A DNA stretch of 64,000 nt from the NCBI GenBank assembly GCA_031291055.1, contig JARLJU010000333.1, positions 124,001-188,000 of the forward strand. The letters run 5' to 3'. Below the pieces are notes generated by a model. That model had not been told where the DNA came from. It did not search any database and saw only the letters and a program-made list of their open reading frames with translations. The stretch's first letter is position 1. Each line of letters opens with the position of its first letter. Source of the stretch: Rudaea sp. Its GTDB lineage: Bacteria > Pseudomonadota > Gammaproteobacteria > Xanthomonadales > Rhodanobacteraceae. A program made the translations under genes and the position numbers. Below are positions 43,114-51,156 of this stretch, piece by piece.

Positions 43114-43782
43114 TCAGAAACACGTCACCGACTGCTGATGCAGGTCGGGCTGGTTGGCAACACGGCTGCGCCAGTTCACAGGGTTGTGCGAATCCTGGGC
43201 GAAATCGACCCAGTAGACCGGCAGTTCTTCGGTGCGCGCGACCATGTCGGGCTTGAATCCCAGCGCAGCGATTTCGTTACGGCGTTTTTCCGCGTTGCCC
43301 TGGTCGTGGAACAGGCCCAGCGAAATCGTGTTCTGCTGATCGCCCGCGGTGACGACGTAGTAGTCGCGCACGCCCTTGGACGACAACTGTCGGGCCGAGG
43401 TCAGCGCCTGTTCGCGGCTGGCAAGCGCCGGCAGATACACCCAGTAGCCGCGCGTCTCCGTCGCATGCGCTTCGCGGTACTGTATGCGGGTGACCATCGG
43501 CGTCAGCGCGTTCAGCGCCGCGCGCATGTCGGCCTGGGTCGGGAACGGACCGATGCTGACGCAGGTGTCGTTGCGCAGATCCGCGGCGGATTCCGGCGCT
43601 GTTGCAAGTTCTGCAGCATTGGCTTCGCCGGCATGTTCGCGCTCGGACAGCAGCACGAGTTTCGTTACCCCGGGATCGGCGGGCGCAAACGCCTGCACAT
43701 GTGTCTGCGGTGCGAAATACAGCCAGCAGCCGACGCCGATATTCAGCGCCAGCAACAGCAGGAACAACATGCGAGCGAGCAT
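43114..43782 (-). CDS. SPOR-domain membrane protein
   Basis: A 222-residue protein with one N-terminal membrane helix (MLFLLLLALNIGVGCWLYF) and a SPOR domain from about residue 73. Its two strand-helix repeats are VSIGPFPTQADMRAAL and ISLGLFHDQGNAEKRRNEI. SPOR domains bind glycan strands stripped of stem peptides at the division site. It follows coaX after 51 nt; birA-coaX-SPOR is a conserved order in this group of bacteria. Confidence 0.85.
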   Translation of the reverse strand: MLARMLFLLLLALNIGVGCWLYFAPQTHVQAFAPADPGVTKLVLLSEREHAGEANAAELATAPESAADLRNDTCVSIGPFPTQADMRAALNALTPMVTRIQYREAHATETRGYWVYLPALASREQALTSARQLSSKGVRDYYVVTAGDQQNTISLGLFHDQGNAEKRRNEIAALGFKPDMVARTEELPVYWVDFAQDSHNPVNWRSRVANQPDLHQQSVTCF

Positions 43783-43833
43783 CCGGGCATCTTCAGCGCC
43801 GGCGGAACGGCCGCCGGTTCGGAACGGTGGATT

Positions 43834-44601
43834 CTAGCCGAGTGTGGAAGCCGACGGCGCACCGGGTCCGTGTTCGACAAACCGGACAAGGCCGCGCAGG
43901 ACAAGGTCTGCCTCGATTCGGTGTGGCAGCGTGATCAGTTCCGCCAGTCCCTGCGCGCCACCGCCGGTAAGGATCAGTGCCGGCACGACGTCAAAATGCT
44001 TCGCGGACTGCGCGACAAAGCGCTCGATCAGCGCAACGCCCGCAAGCCGGGTACCGGATTCGATCGCATCGGCGGTGTTGTCGGCCACTTCGACGACCTG
44101 CGCTTCGTCGTTGACGGCCAGGCGCGCGGTATTGCCGCGGAGTGCGGCCCGCATCAGCGCCGGGCTCGGCGCAATCAGGCCACCCAGATGCCTGCCGTCG
44201 GTGGCGAGCGCATCCAGGGTCAGCGCCGTACCGCAGCCGGCGATGACGGTAGGTTGCCGGTGTTGCGCATGTGCTGCGATCAGACCGAGGAAGCGATCCA
44301 CGCCCAGACGTTCGGGCTGCGCATAGGCGTTGCGCACGCCGCAGGCGGCGGTGACACTGACCGGGAAGCGGGGCTCCACGCCGAACCGGTCGCGCAAATG
44401 ATGCGCAAGGCCGTCTTCGAGCGCGCGTCCCGCCACCGAGGCGACGAAGACCGCATCGACGTTTTGCACATCTTTCCACAACGCGGCAAAGTCCACGGGA
44501 ACATTGCCGGCATGCACGACTGCGCCGCCAGGATGCAGTTCGGTGCCGTTCCACAGCGCCCACTTCAGTCGCGTATTGCCCAGATCGATCAGCAGTTTCA
44601 T
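43834..44601 (-). CDS. coaX: Type III pantothenate kinase
   Basis: 255 residues from the ATG at 44601, which overlaps the birA stop (ATGA). It has the ASKHA-fold motifs DLGNTRLKWALW (phosphate 1), GVDRFLGLIAAH with the catalytic Asp region, CGTALTLDAL (phosphate 2) and GGLIAPSPALM. It phosphorylates pantothenate, the first step of coenzyme A synthesis, and needs a monovalent cation. The overlap means coupled expression with birA. Confidence 0.93.
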   Translation of the reverse strand: MKLLIDLGNTRLKWALWNGTELHPGGAVVHAGNVPVDFAALWKDVQNVDAVFVASVAGRALEDGLAHHLRDRFGVEPRFPVSVTAACGVRNAYAQPERLGVDRFLGLIAAHAQHRQPTVIAGCGTALTLDALATDGRHLGGLIAPSPALMRAALRGNTARLAVNDEAQVVEVADNTADAIESGTRLAGVALIERFVAQSAKHFDVVPALILTGGGAQGLAELITLPHRIEADLVLRGLVRFVEHGPGAPSASTLG

Positions 44602-45572
44602 GCGCCGCGCACCGTGACCTCGCCGCTGTCGTGGCACACGACGGCGGCGCCGTGACGCACACGCAGGGCGCCGCGTTCGTCAACGCCGTCGGCAATGCCT
44701 TCGCGTGCGCCACCGGCCGTCTGCACGCGCACGGCGCGACCGGCGAGCAGATCGTGGCGCGCGAAGTCAGCGCGGAAAGCGGCGAAGCCATCGACGGCGA
44801 ATCGATCGAGCGCGACGATCAGTCGCGATGCCAGCCGCGCGATCAGATGATTGCGCGCCGGCGGAGCGCCGGCACACAGCTGCGCCAGATCGATGTACGG
44901 CTGGTCGATGCCGGCGTCGGCTGCCAGGCGCAGATTGATGCCGACGCCGATGACCGCGTGGCAGGGCCCGAGGAATTCGCCGCCCAGCTCGACAAGGATG
45001 CCGGCCAGCTTGCGGCCGCGGGCAAGCACATCGTTGGGCCATTTCAAGCCGACGCCCGCGACACCGCAATCGCCCAGCGCCTCGACCAGGGCCACACCGG
45101 CCACCAGGCTCAATCCGGATAGCGCACCCATGCCGTGCGGAAAGCGCTTGAGCAGGGAAAAATATACATTGCCACCCAGCGGCGAGCGCCACTGGCGGCC
45201 GCGCCGTCCGCGGCCGGCGCTTTGGGTTTCGGCGACGCAGATCGACAGATCGGCCGCACCTGCCGCCGCGCGCCGCAGCAGGGCATCGCTGGTGGATTCG
45301 GTCTGCCAGCGCAGGTCTAGATCTCCGAGCCGCTTGCGCAGCGGCACGTCGAGGTCGGCGCGGATGCGCACGGCATCCAGCGGCTCAAGCGGCCACGCCA
45401 GCCTGTAGCCGCGTCCGCCAACGGCCTGGATCGGCGCACCGAGGGCACGCAGGGCTTCGACCTGCTTCCAGACCGCGGCGCGGGTAACGCCGAGGCGCTG
45501 CGCCAGTTCGCTGCCGGAGATCGGCTGCGTCGCAGACATCGCCCCGAGCAATGCAGCCGGCTGGATGCTCAT
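44598..45572 (-). CDS. birA: Bifunctional biotin ligase/repressor
   Basis: A 324-residue protein. The N-terminal winged helix is GSELAQRLGVTRAAVWKQVE, then GGRGYRLAWPLE. The ligase domain has GRGRRGRQWRSPLGGN, which binds biotinyl-AMP, then GLKWPNDVLARGRKLAGIL with the catalytic Lys. A C-terminal SH3-like domain ends the protein. It attaches biotin to acetyl-CoA carboxylase and, with the N-terminal domain present, can repress biotin synthesis genes. It leads the birA-coaX-SPOR operon. Confidence 0.94.
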   Translation of the reverse strand: MSIQPAALLGAMSATQPISGSELAQRLGVTRAAVWKQVEALRALGAPIQAVGGRGYRLAWPLEPLDAVRIRADLDVPLRKRLGDLDLRWQTESTSDALLRRAAAGAADLSICVAETQSAGRGRRGRQWRSPLGGNVYFSLLKRFPHGMGALSGLSLVAGVALVEALGDCGVAGVGLKWPNDVLARGRKLAGILVELGGEFLGPCHAVIGVGINLRLAADAGIDQPYIDLAQLCAGAPPARNHLIARLASRLIVALDRFAVDGFAAFRADFARHDLLAGRAVRVQTAGGAREGIADGVDERGALRVRHGAAVVCHDSGEVTVRGA

Positions 45573-45942
45573 GCCCGTGCCCGTGCCTGTGCCGGAAAAG
45601 CGGCCGCCACGCTGGATTGACCGCGGTAAATCGTCATTCGCTCTGGGCTACCGGTAAATCGACAGTGTATCCGGAGGTCGCAATGTCGGCACCCGCGCCA
45701 GGGGATGCGGTGTCCGCTATCGCAAGAATACTGACCGCCAGGTGTCCGCAACGTCCGCACGGACGCCGAAAACGACTCCGCCAGATCGGTCCGGACCGCA
45801 TCCTGGCGCCGGTTGCTCTGTGCCCCATGCATGGCATGAATGCTGCTTCGACCCAACGCGGTCACTGGCGGCGTCCCGAGGGACATGCGAGCATCCGACG
45901 CTTGCAAACGCCGCGGGACCGTCACGTCTCCGGGAGAACGTC
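45573..45942. other. Divergent region between birA and a small secreted gene
   Basis: 370 nt that should carry both promoters. I saw no clear operator or hairpin. Frames open here in both directions, but without a ribosome binding site or a start pointing into a recognisable protein. Confidence 0.5.
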
Positions 45943-46329
45943 ATGCTCAAAGTCGCTGTCATCGCCTGCCTCGGTTTCGGTTTCATCCTCTGTGCCAGCA
46001 ACGCTGCCGCCGCAGAAATGGCCATGCCGGCGGGTGCGGCCTTCGCCCCGGCTGCCAGTTCCGGCGACGTGGAAACGGCCAGCACAGCCACGCGCAGCCA
46101 GGCCGGAGCCACCGGCGCCATGCGCGAATCGGGCTCGCGTTCCGACGACAGCGACGTCACCACCACCGCCACACGCGTCCGCATGCAACCGGACAGCGTG
46201 GCTGCCACGCGCACGGACACCACACACGCTGCGGTCGGCACCGATGCCGCCGCCGGCACCGTCGTACCGGTGCACAAGGCGCGGCACAGCGCGCACTGGC
46301 AATCGCTGTTGCCGGGCGTGATGAAGTAA
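45943..46329 (+). CDS. Small secreted protein of unknown function
   Basis: 128 residues from the ATG at 45943, preceded by GGGAG. The signal peptide MLKVAVIACLGFGFILCASNAAAAE is followed by a low-complexity Ala/Thr/Ser-rich body with scattered Arg and Asp. It ends HWQSLLPGVMK. No family is recognisable; the body looks disordered. It is convergent with the glycosyltransferase-sulfotransferase gene, 19 nt away. Confidence 0.6.
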   Translation: MLKVAVIACLGFGFILCASNAAAAEMAMPAGAAFAPAASSGDVETASTATRSQAGATGAMRESGSRSDDSDVTTTATRVRMQPDSVAATRTDTTHAAVGTDAAAGTVVPVHKARHSAHWQSLLPGVMK

Positions 46330-46348
46330 ACGCCGGCGGGCCGGAAAT

Positions 46349-48070
46349 CTATTCGCAGCGCACGCCCAGGTCGGCCGCCGCCTGCGAACAAATCGCCCGG
46401 ATCGCCTGACGGTCGCGATCGTCCAGTAGCTGCCGCGAACGCGTGGGTGGATCGGGCCAGGGCGTGCGCCGTCTTCCCGCATGCAGCCCCCGCAGGATTC
46501 CGCGCAAACCGCCGCGCGGCTCGGCGCGCAGTTCAGCGTACCTGATCAGGACCACGCCCTGCGCGTGACTCAACAGGCGCTGCGCCAGCCACCACCACAG
46601 CATGGCGCGCCGTTCGGCCGGATCGGCGCAGCTGGACACTTCCTGCAACGCGGCGGCTTCAGACTTCGACAGCCAGGCGGCGCCGGCGAGGCCGCAGGGA
46701 AGCTGGCCCACGTCGGCATCGCGCAACATCGCGTCGCCACACTTCCACGCGGCAATGGTGTCGAGGGGGTTGTCGACGCAGGCGACGAAGCGGGCATCCG
46801 GAAGCACGCGCTTGAGCGCATCCAGGCGCAACAGCAAAGGCATCGGGCTTTTCAGCGCGAGCACGAAATCGTCCGCATGCAGGCGCCCTGCATTCGGGCC
46901 ATCGTCGCTCCCGGCGACTTGTCCATGCCCCGCCGGCAACGGCCGTCCCGAGAGCAGATCGCTGCGCACGTCGCGCATGAACGCCGCCATCTGCCAGGGA
47001 GGCGACGCCTGGGTCAGCGGCGCTGCGACCGCGACCGGATCGCGCAAGACCACGCAACGGTTGAACCCGGCAAGCACATCGCCCAGATGATCATCGCCGC
47101 TGCCGGGTATGCCGCTGATGATCAGTTCCTGGCGCACCCGCATCCGGCGCGGGAAAAAACTACGCCGCGTGCGCGGTTCCAGCAGCGCGGCCCATTGCGC
47201 GTCCACCGCCAGCTTTTGCGCGATGGGCGGATATTCCCGCAGCAGTTCGCCAACCACCGCGCGCAGCACCGGTTCGCTGCGCAACACGCGCGGCCAGTGG
47301 TAGTGGCAGAACACCGGCAATGGCGCGCGCAGCGGCTTCAGGTGGGCGGGGAAATTCCAGGCCTCGTCCAGACTTGCATAGCCGAGCCCGCGCTGGTGCA
47401 CGGCGATCGCCAGCGATATCTGATCCAGCCAGTGCCGGTGCGGGCGCAGTGCGGGTTCGGCATCGATGGCACGCGCGCATTCGATCCAGGCTGCGCCGAG
47501 ATCGGCCCGGGTATCGGCGAAGATGACGCCGCTGTTGAAGTAGGCCAGACCGAATTCATTCGACACGGTTGTCGGCAGGCGCAACGTCGGCATGTTCACG
47601 CGCGCCGCTGCATACATCGGGCGCCAGTCCTCGGCGGACGCGGAGAACGTGCGCAAATCCGCGGGCTTGGCGGCAAAGGCGGAAGCAAGGCAGGGCTCGT
47701 CGTGAAATTCGCGCAGGCACAGGATGTCGCTGTCGAGGAAAACGATTTTTTCCGCCGTCGTGGCAATGCCCAGACAGGCCAGCTTGTTGCCGATCGGATA
47801 GTCCGGATCGACCGGATTGACTATAGCCTCGATGCGTACGCCCAGCGAACGCAGCAGCTCGACCGTGGACGCCGGCAGTTCGCCCCACACCGAGGCAGGC
47901 GTCGGTACCGCGGCTACCAGCTCATAGCTGCAGCGGAGGAAGCGTTTGAGCGACGCCGCAAGCAGCAGCGCCTTGATTTCGAGTTCGCCGGCCTGGCAGA
48001 CGAAGACAAAACAGTAGCGACGTGGCGCAGTGCCGGTGACTTGCTGCAACGCTTGCACTTGAATCCGCAT
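46349..48070 (-). CDS. Glycosyltransferase fused to a sulfotransferase-like domain
   Basis: A 573-residue protein. Residues about 15-290 look like a GT-A glycosyltransferase of the GT8 type, with KIVFLDSDILCL carrying the DxD metal motif near 112 and FGLAYFNSGVIFAD. From about 310 a second domain starts with ELIISGIPGSGDDHLGDVL. This resembles the PAPS 5'-phosphosulfate loop of sulfotransferases, with later helices as in that fold. A sugar transferase joined to a sulfotransferase suggests that it builds and sulfates a surface glycan. The second assignment is the weaker one. Confidence 0.65.
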   Translation of the reverse strand: MRIQVQALQQVTGTAPRRYCFVFVCQAGELEIKALLLAASLKRFLRCSYELVAAVPTPASVWGELPASTVELLRSLGVRIEAIVNPVDPDYPIGNKLACLGIATTAEKIVFLDSDILCLREFHDEPCLASAFAAKPADLRTFSASAEDWRPMYAAARVNMPTLRLPTTVSNEFGLAYFNSGVIFADTRADLGAAWIECARAIDAEPALRPHRHWLDQISLAIAVHQRGLGYASLDEAWNFPAHLKPLRAPLPVFCHYHWPRVLRSEPVLRAVVGELLREYPPIAQKLAVDAQWAALLEPRTRRSFFPRRMRVRQELIISGIPGSGDDHLGDVLAGFNRCVVLRDPVAVAAPLTQASPPWQMAAFMRDVRSDLLSGRPLPAGHGQVAGSDDGPNAGRLHADDFVLALKSPMPLLLRLDALKRVLPDARFVACVDNPLDTIAAWKCGDAMLRDADVGQLPCGLAGAAWLSKSEAAALQEVSSCADPAERRAMLWWWLAQRLLSHAQGVVLIRYAELRAEPRGGLRGILRGLHAGRRRTPWPDPPTRSRQLLDDRDRQAIRAICSQAAADLGVRCE

Positions 48071-48092
48071 TCCCCGGCGCTGCCCGCGCCCG

Positions 48093-50891
48093 CTAGTGGT
48101 TGTTCGGTGGATTCGCGTCTTGTTGCGGCGCCGGCACGGCCTCGCCCGGAGCAGCGTCGAAGTCCGCTTGCGATATCGTATCCGCCTGCCTGCCGCGATG
48201 CATCGTCCGCACTGGCGGCCGAGCCGTACCGGGGCCGGACGGCATGGCGGCCTTCGGCACCGGCGCGGCTGCGATCGCGACCGGCTTGGGTGGCTCGCTC
48301 AGGCTGAAGCTGCCGAATGCACTGCGGCCATCGCGCGTATCGGTCGCGTACACGCGCACCTGCGCGGCCTTGTCCACCGGCGTCAGCGAAAACTGTGTAT
48401 TGCGCGCCTGGTAGTGCTGCGATGCCAGCGTCTTGCCCTGCGCGTCGATCCAGTCGACATCGATATCACCACCAAAATCGCGGCGCGGCACGCGTACCAG
48501 CACGCGCGGGCTCCAGCGGTCGCCGCCGCGGCCGAACTGCAGCGCCTGGTCAGGCAGCGCCAGCACGATGGCCGGGTCGCCGAGCAGATTATACATTTGT
48601 ACAAATATACGATCCGATGCGATGGCCTTGGTCGCCACGATGGCGTCGCCGATCGACTGGCCGGGTTTCAGCAGTTGTTCGATCAGGGCCTTGGAATAGT
48701 CCGGATTCGGCCAGTTCTCCCAGGACGCGGCAAACACCGCCACCGCGCCCTTGCCCGGCTCGCGCAGGAAACGCTCGCCGATCGAATCCTCGGTCGGGTG
48801 ATCGAACGGCGCCGAGAAGCAAGTCATCGCCAGCACCATCGGATAGCGTCCCGCGTTGCTCAGCCTGCTCACGTCATCGAGCGTGAACAATTCCGCCGGC
48901 GGCCCGACGCGCCAGATGAACTGGCCGCCATGACCGATGAAATGCACCAGCAGGTTGCCGGCATCCAGGTCGTCCCTCAGCGTGGCGCGCGCGTTGCCTG
49001 CATCCTTGCCGTCGATATTGGTGTAGATGCTGTTGACCGCAAAACCGCGAGCTTCCAGGTTCGTCGCGATCTTGTCGGACACCTGCTTGAACGAGGCCAC
49101 CTCGTTCGTGCTGATGAAGGTGATATCCCGGCGCCAGGGCCCCGGCGCGGGCCTGGACAGATAGGCGATGGTCTTGTCGACGATGGCCTTGACTTCTTCG
49201 GGCTCGACGACCGGCAGGCGTCCGACGGCGAGCTGCGGGTGGAAATCGCCGGCGGCGAACGCGACGAAATCGTTGTCGGTGGCGGACTGGCCCTCCGGCG
49301 TCGGGAACTGCCAGGTCGGAATCAGGTTGCGGTTGGCCAGCGCCGGGTCCCACTGCGCATACGGTGTGGTCGCCATGTTCGACAGTCCGCCGGGGGTCAT
49401 CATTTCGTCGCGCAACGGTTGCGCGCGCAAGGCGTACAGGCCCGCGGTCGCGTGATTGCTGCGCTGGTCGTGATGGATATCGAAACTGGCATCGCCGACC
49501 AGCAACAGATAGCGCGGCTTGATCTTCCAGTGCTGCACGCCCCAGGCGACGAGATTGCGGATCGCGACCGGATGGATGATGCCATCGTTGAACTGATCGT
49601 AGATGTCGTCGACGTTGATCACCGCGACCTTGTGCCCGCGCTCGCGGTGGAATTGCGCCAGTGGCTGGATCGACTGCAGCAGGCGCGGATGCGCGACCAT
49701 CAGATAGTCGTCGCCGCCAGTATCCTCGCGCAGGTCGCCGGCGGCGACGGGACGGACCAGCGCCGGTGCCAGCGGGTCGCCCAGCAGCGGAAACAAATCC
49801 ACATCGGCGCCGGCGCCGGCGGTGCGGAAGCGATCGTTGCCGAGTGCCGCCAGCGCACGCCAGCTGCCGTCGCTTCCGTATAATTGTGGAATCTGTGTGC
49901 GGTTGCCCTGCAGCTCGATCGGCGCATCGGCGACCGCGATGAACGGCGCTGTGCTCGCGCGCAGATTGCCGTGTACCGGATAGGAAATCTCCATCCAGTT
50001 GAACATCGCCACGTCGATGATGAAGTTCTGCGGATCGCCGGGAGCCGGACGCCGCGGTACGGCGAGCCGGAGACTGTTGCCCTTGTTCTTCAGCAGGGTG
50101 CGCGCGACGCTCAACTGCCGGTGCATCTCGTCGCGGCCGTCCCAGCTCAGGGTTGCCAGCGTCTTGCCATTGAGCGCGACCTCGACGACATGGTCCACCG
50201 GCTTGCTCGTCTTTGAAGCCGCCACGACATTGGATACCCCGCGAAAATCCAGCGTGAGCAGCACGTCTGCGGCCGCTGCCGACGCCGCTTGCGCCGCGGA
50301 CAGGTCGGCGTCGGGCAGATCGAAATCGTAGGTGAACGGTTGCGCGTCGACCGGCGTCAGCTTTGCCCACTGCCAGACGTCGGGCTCCTCGCCCGCCTTC
50401 ATTTCGCGATCGCTCAGGCGCAACATCAGGTTTTCCTGCTCGAAATGGAACGTGCGCCGCAACGGTGCAGGTTTCGCTGCGCCGGCGGTGGCCACCGCAA
50501 CCGCTGGCAGTTCGCGCATGCGCGCGTGCGCACCGGGCGCAGCCGCAAGCAGGTATACGTTTACCGCAGAATACTGGTCATACCAGCTTTCCGGCCCATG
50601 CAGGGCCTGCCCTACCCATTCGATGCGGCTGCCGGCCGCAAAGCGGCCGCTGCCGTCGTCGCGCACCCGGATCGGGACTTCCCTGCCGCGGTTGAGCAGC
50701 ACCAGATCACCGCTCGCGCAATCCATCAAGGCCGGCTGCACGGCAGCGATCGCGGCGTAGTCGAGCGCATAGACGCCGCTGTCCTTTACCTCGATATGCA
50801 CGCGTCCGGAACAGGCCACGCCGCCGGACGACAACGTGAGCAGGATCAAAGCCAGGCACGGCGCCAGGAGTCGCAGCGAAAGAAACATCAT
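48093..50891 (-). CDS. Peptidase C25 (gingipain-type) secreted protease
   Basis: A 932-residue protein with a signal peptide (ALILLTLSSGGVAC). A long N-terminal beta region precedes the caspase-like C25 catalytic domain. Catalytic His is in VHFIGHGGQFIW (about 654) and Cys in VLAMTCFSAPFDHP (about 690). MYNLLGDPAIVL ends the domain, and an Ig-like strand region and a Pro-rich tail follow. C25 enzymes cut after Arg or Lys; the specificity here is not visible. No type IX sorting domain is present, as expected outside Bacteroidetes, so export must use another route. Confidence 0.87.
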   Translation of the reverse strand: MMFLSLRLLAPCLALILLTLSSGGVACSGRVHIEVKDSGVYALDYAAIAAVQPALMDCASGDLVLLNRGREVPIRVRDDGSGRFAAGSRIEWVGQALHGPESWYDQYSAVNVYLLAAAPGAHARMRELPAVAVATAGAAKPAPLRRTFHFEQENLMLRLSDREMKAGEEPDVWQWAKLTPVDAQPFTYDFDLPDADLSAAQAASAAAADVLLTLDFRGVSNVVAASKTSKPVDHVVEVALNGKTLATLSWDGRDEMHRQLSVARTLLKNKGNSLRLAVPRRPAPGDPQNFIIDVAMFNWMEISYPVHGNLRASTAPFIAVADAPIELQGNRTQIPQLYGSDGSWRALAALGNDRFRTAGAGADVDLFPLLGDPLAPALVRPVAAGDLREDTGGDDYLMVAHPRLLQSIQPLAQFHRERGHKVAVINVDDIYDQFNDGIIHPVAIRNLVAWGVQHWKIKPRYLLLVGDASFDIHHDQRSNHATAGLYALRAQPLRDEMMTPGGLSNMATTPYAQWDPALANRNLIPTWQFPTPEGQSATDNDFVAFAAGDFHPQLAVGRLPVVEPEEVKAIVDKTIAYLSRPAPGPWRRDITFISTNEVASFKQVSDKIATNLEARGFAVNSIYTNIDGKDAGNARATLRDDLDAGNLLVHFIGHGGQFIWRVGPPAELFTLDDVSRLSNAGRYPMVLAMTCFSAPFDHPTEDSIGERFLREPGKGAVAVFAASWENWPNPDYSKALIEQLLKPGQSIGDAIVATKAIASDRIFVQMYNLLGDPAIVLALPDQALQFGRGGDRWSPRVLVRVPRRDFGGDIDVDWIDAQGKTLASQHYQARNTQFSLTPVDKAAQVRVYATDTRDGRSAFGSFSLSEPPKPVAIAAAPVPKAAMPSGPGTARPPVRTMHRGRQADTISQADFDAAPGEAVPAPQQDANPPNNH
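48592..48609. repeat. AT-rich palindrome inside the C25 protease gene
   Basis: TACATTTGT and ACAAATATA pair at eight of nine positions about a central TGTACA-like core. It falls on the codons for RIFVQMY before the conserved NLLGDP motif, using rare AT-rich codons in a GC-rich gene. Confidence 0.4.
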
Positions 50892-51156
50892 GATCCGGTT
50901 GGGTGGGCGCAGCTCATATGAATGCGTAGGGTGAGGGCGGGATCCGGCGCGCGCACGGCCTCGGCTCGCGGGCGTCGGAGTTGCCGCAAGCGGACGTCCT
51001 TTAACCGGAGACTGGCGTGGCAGAACGCTTCGCCTGGAAATGCCGCCCGGATACTACAAAACGCGTAGGGTCAATGCAACGCCGATTGGTCACGCGATTT
51101 CGCGGCCGCAGCGACGCGTATACTTGAAGTCTGGCTCACAATACGGTGTCGCCGCC

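Noticed and set aside
46481..48307. A 608-codon open frame on the plus strand opposite the glycosyltransferase-sulfotransferase gene
   Set aside because: It has Gln/Arg/His-rich shadow composition; the minus-strand frame has real GT motifs.
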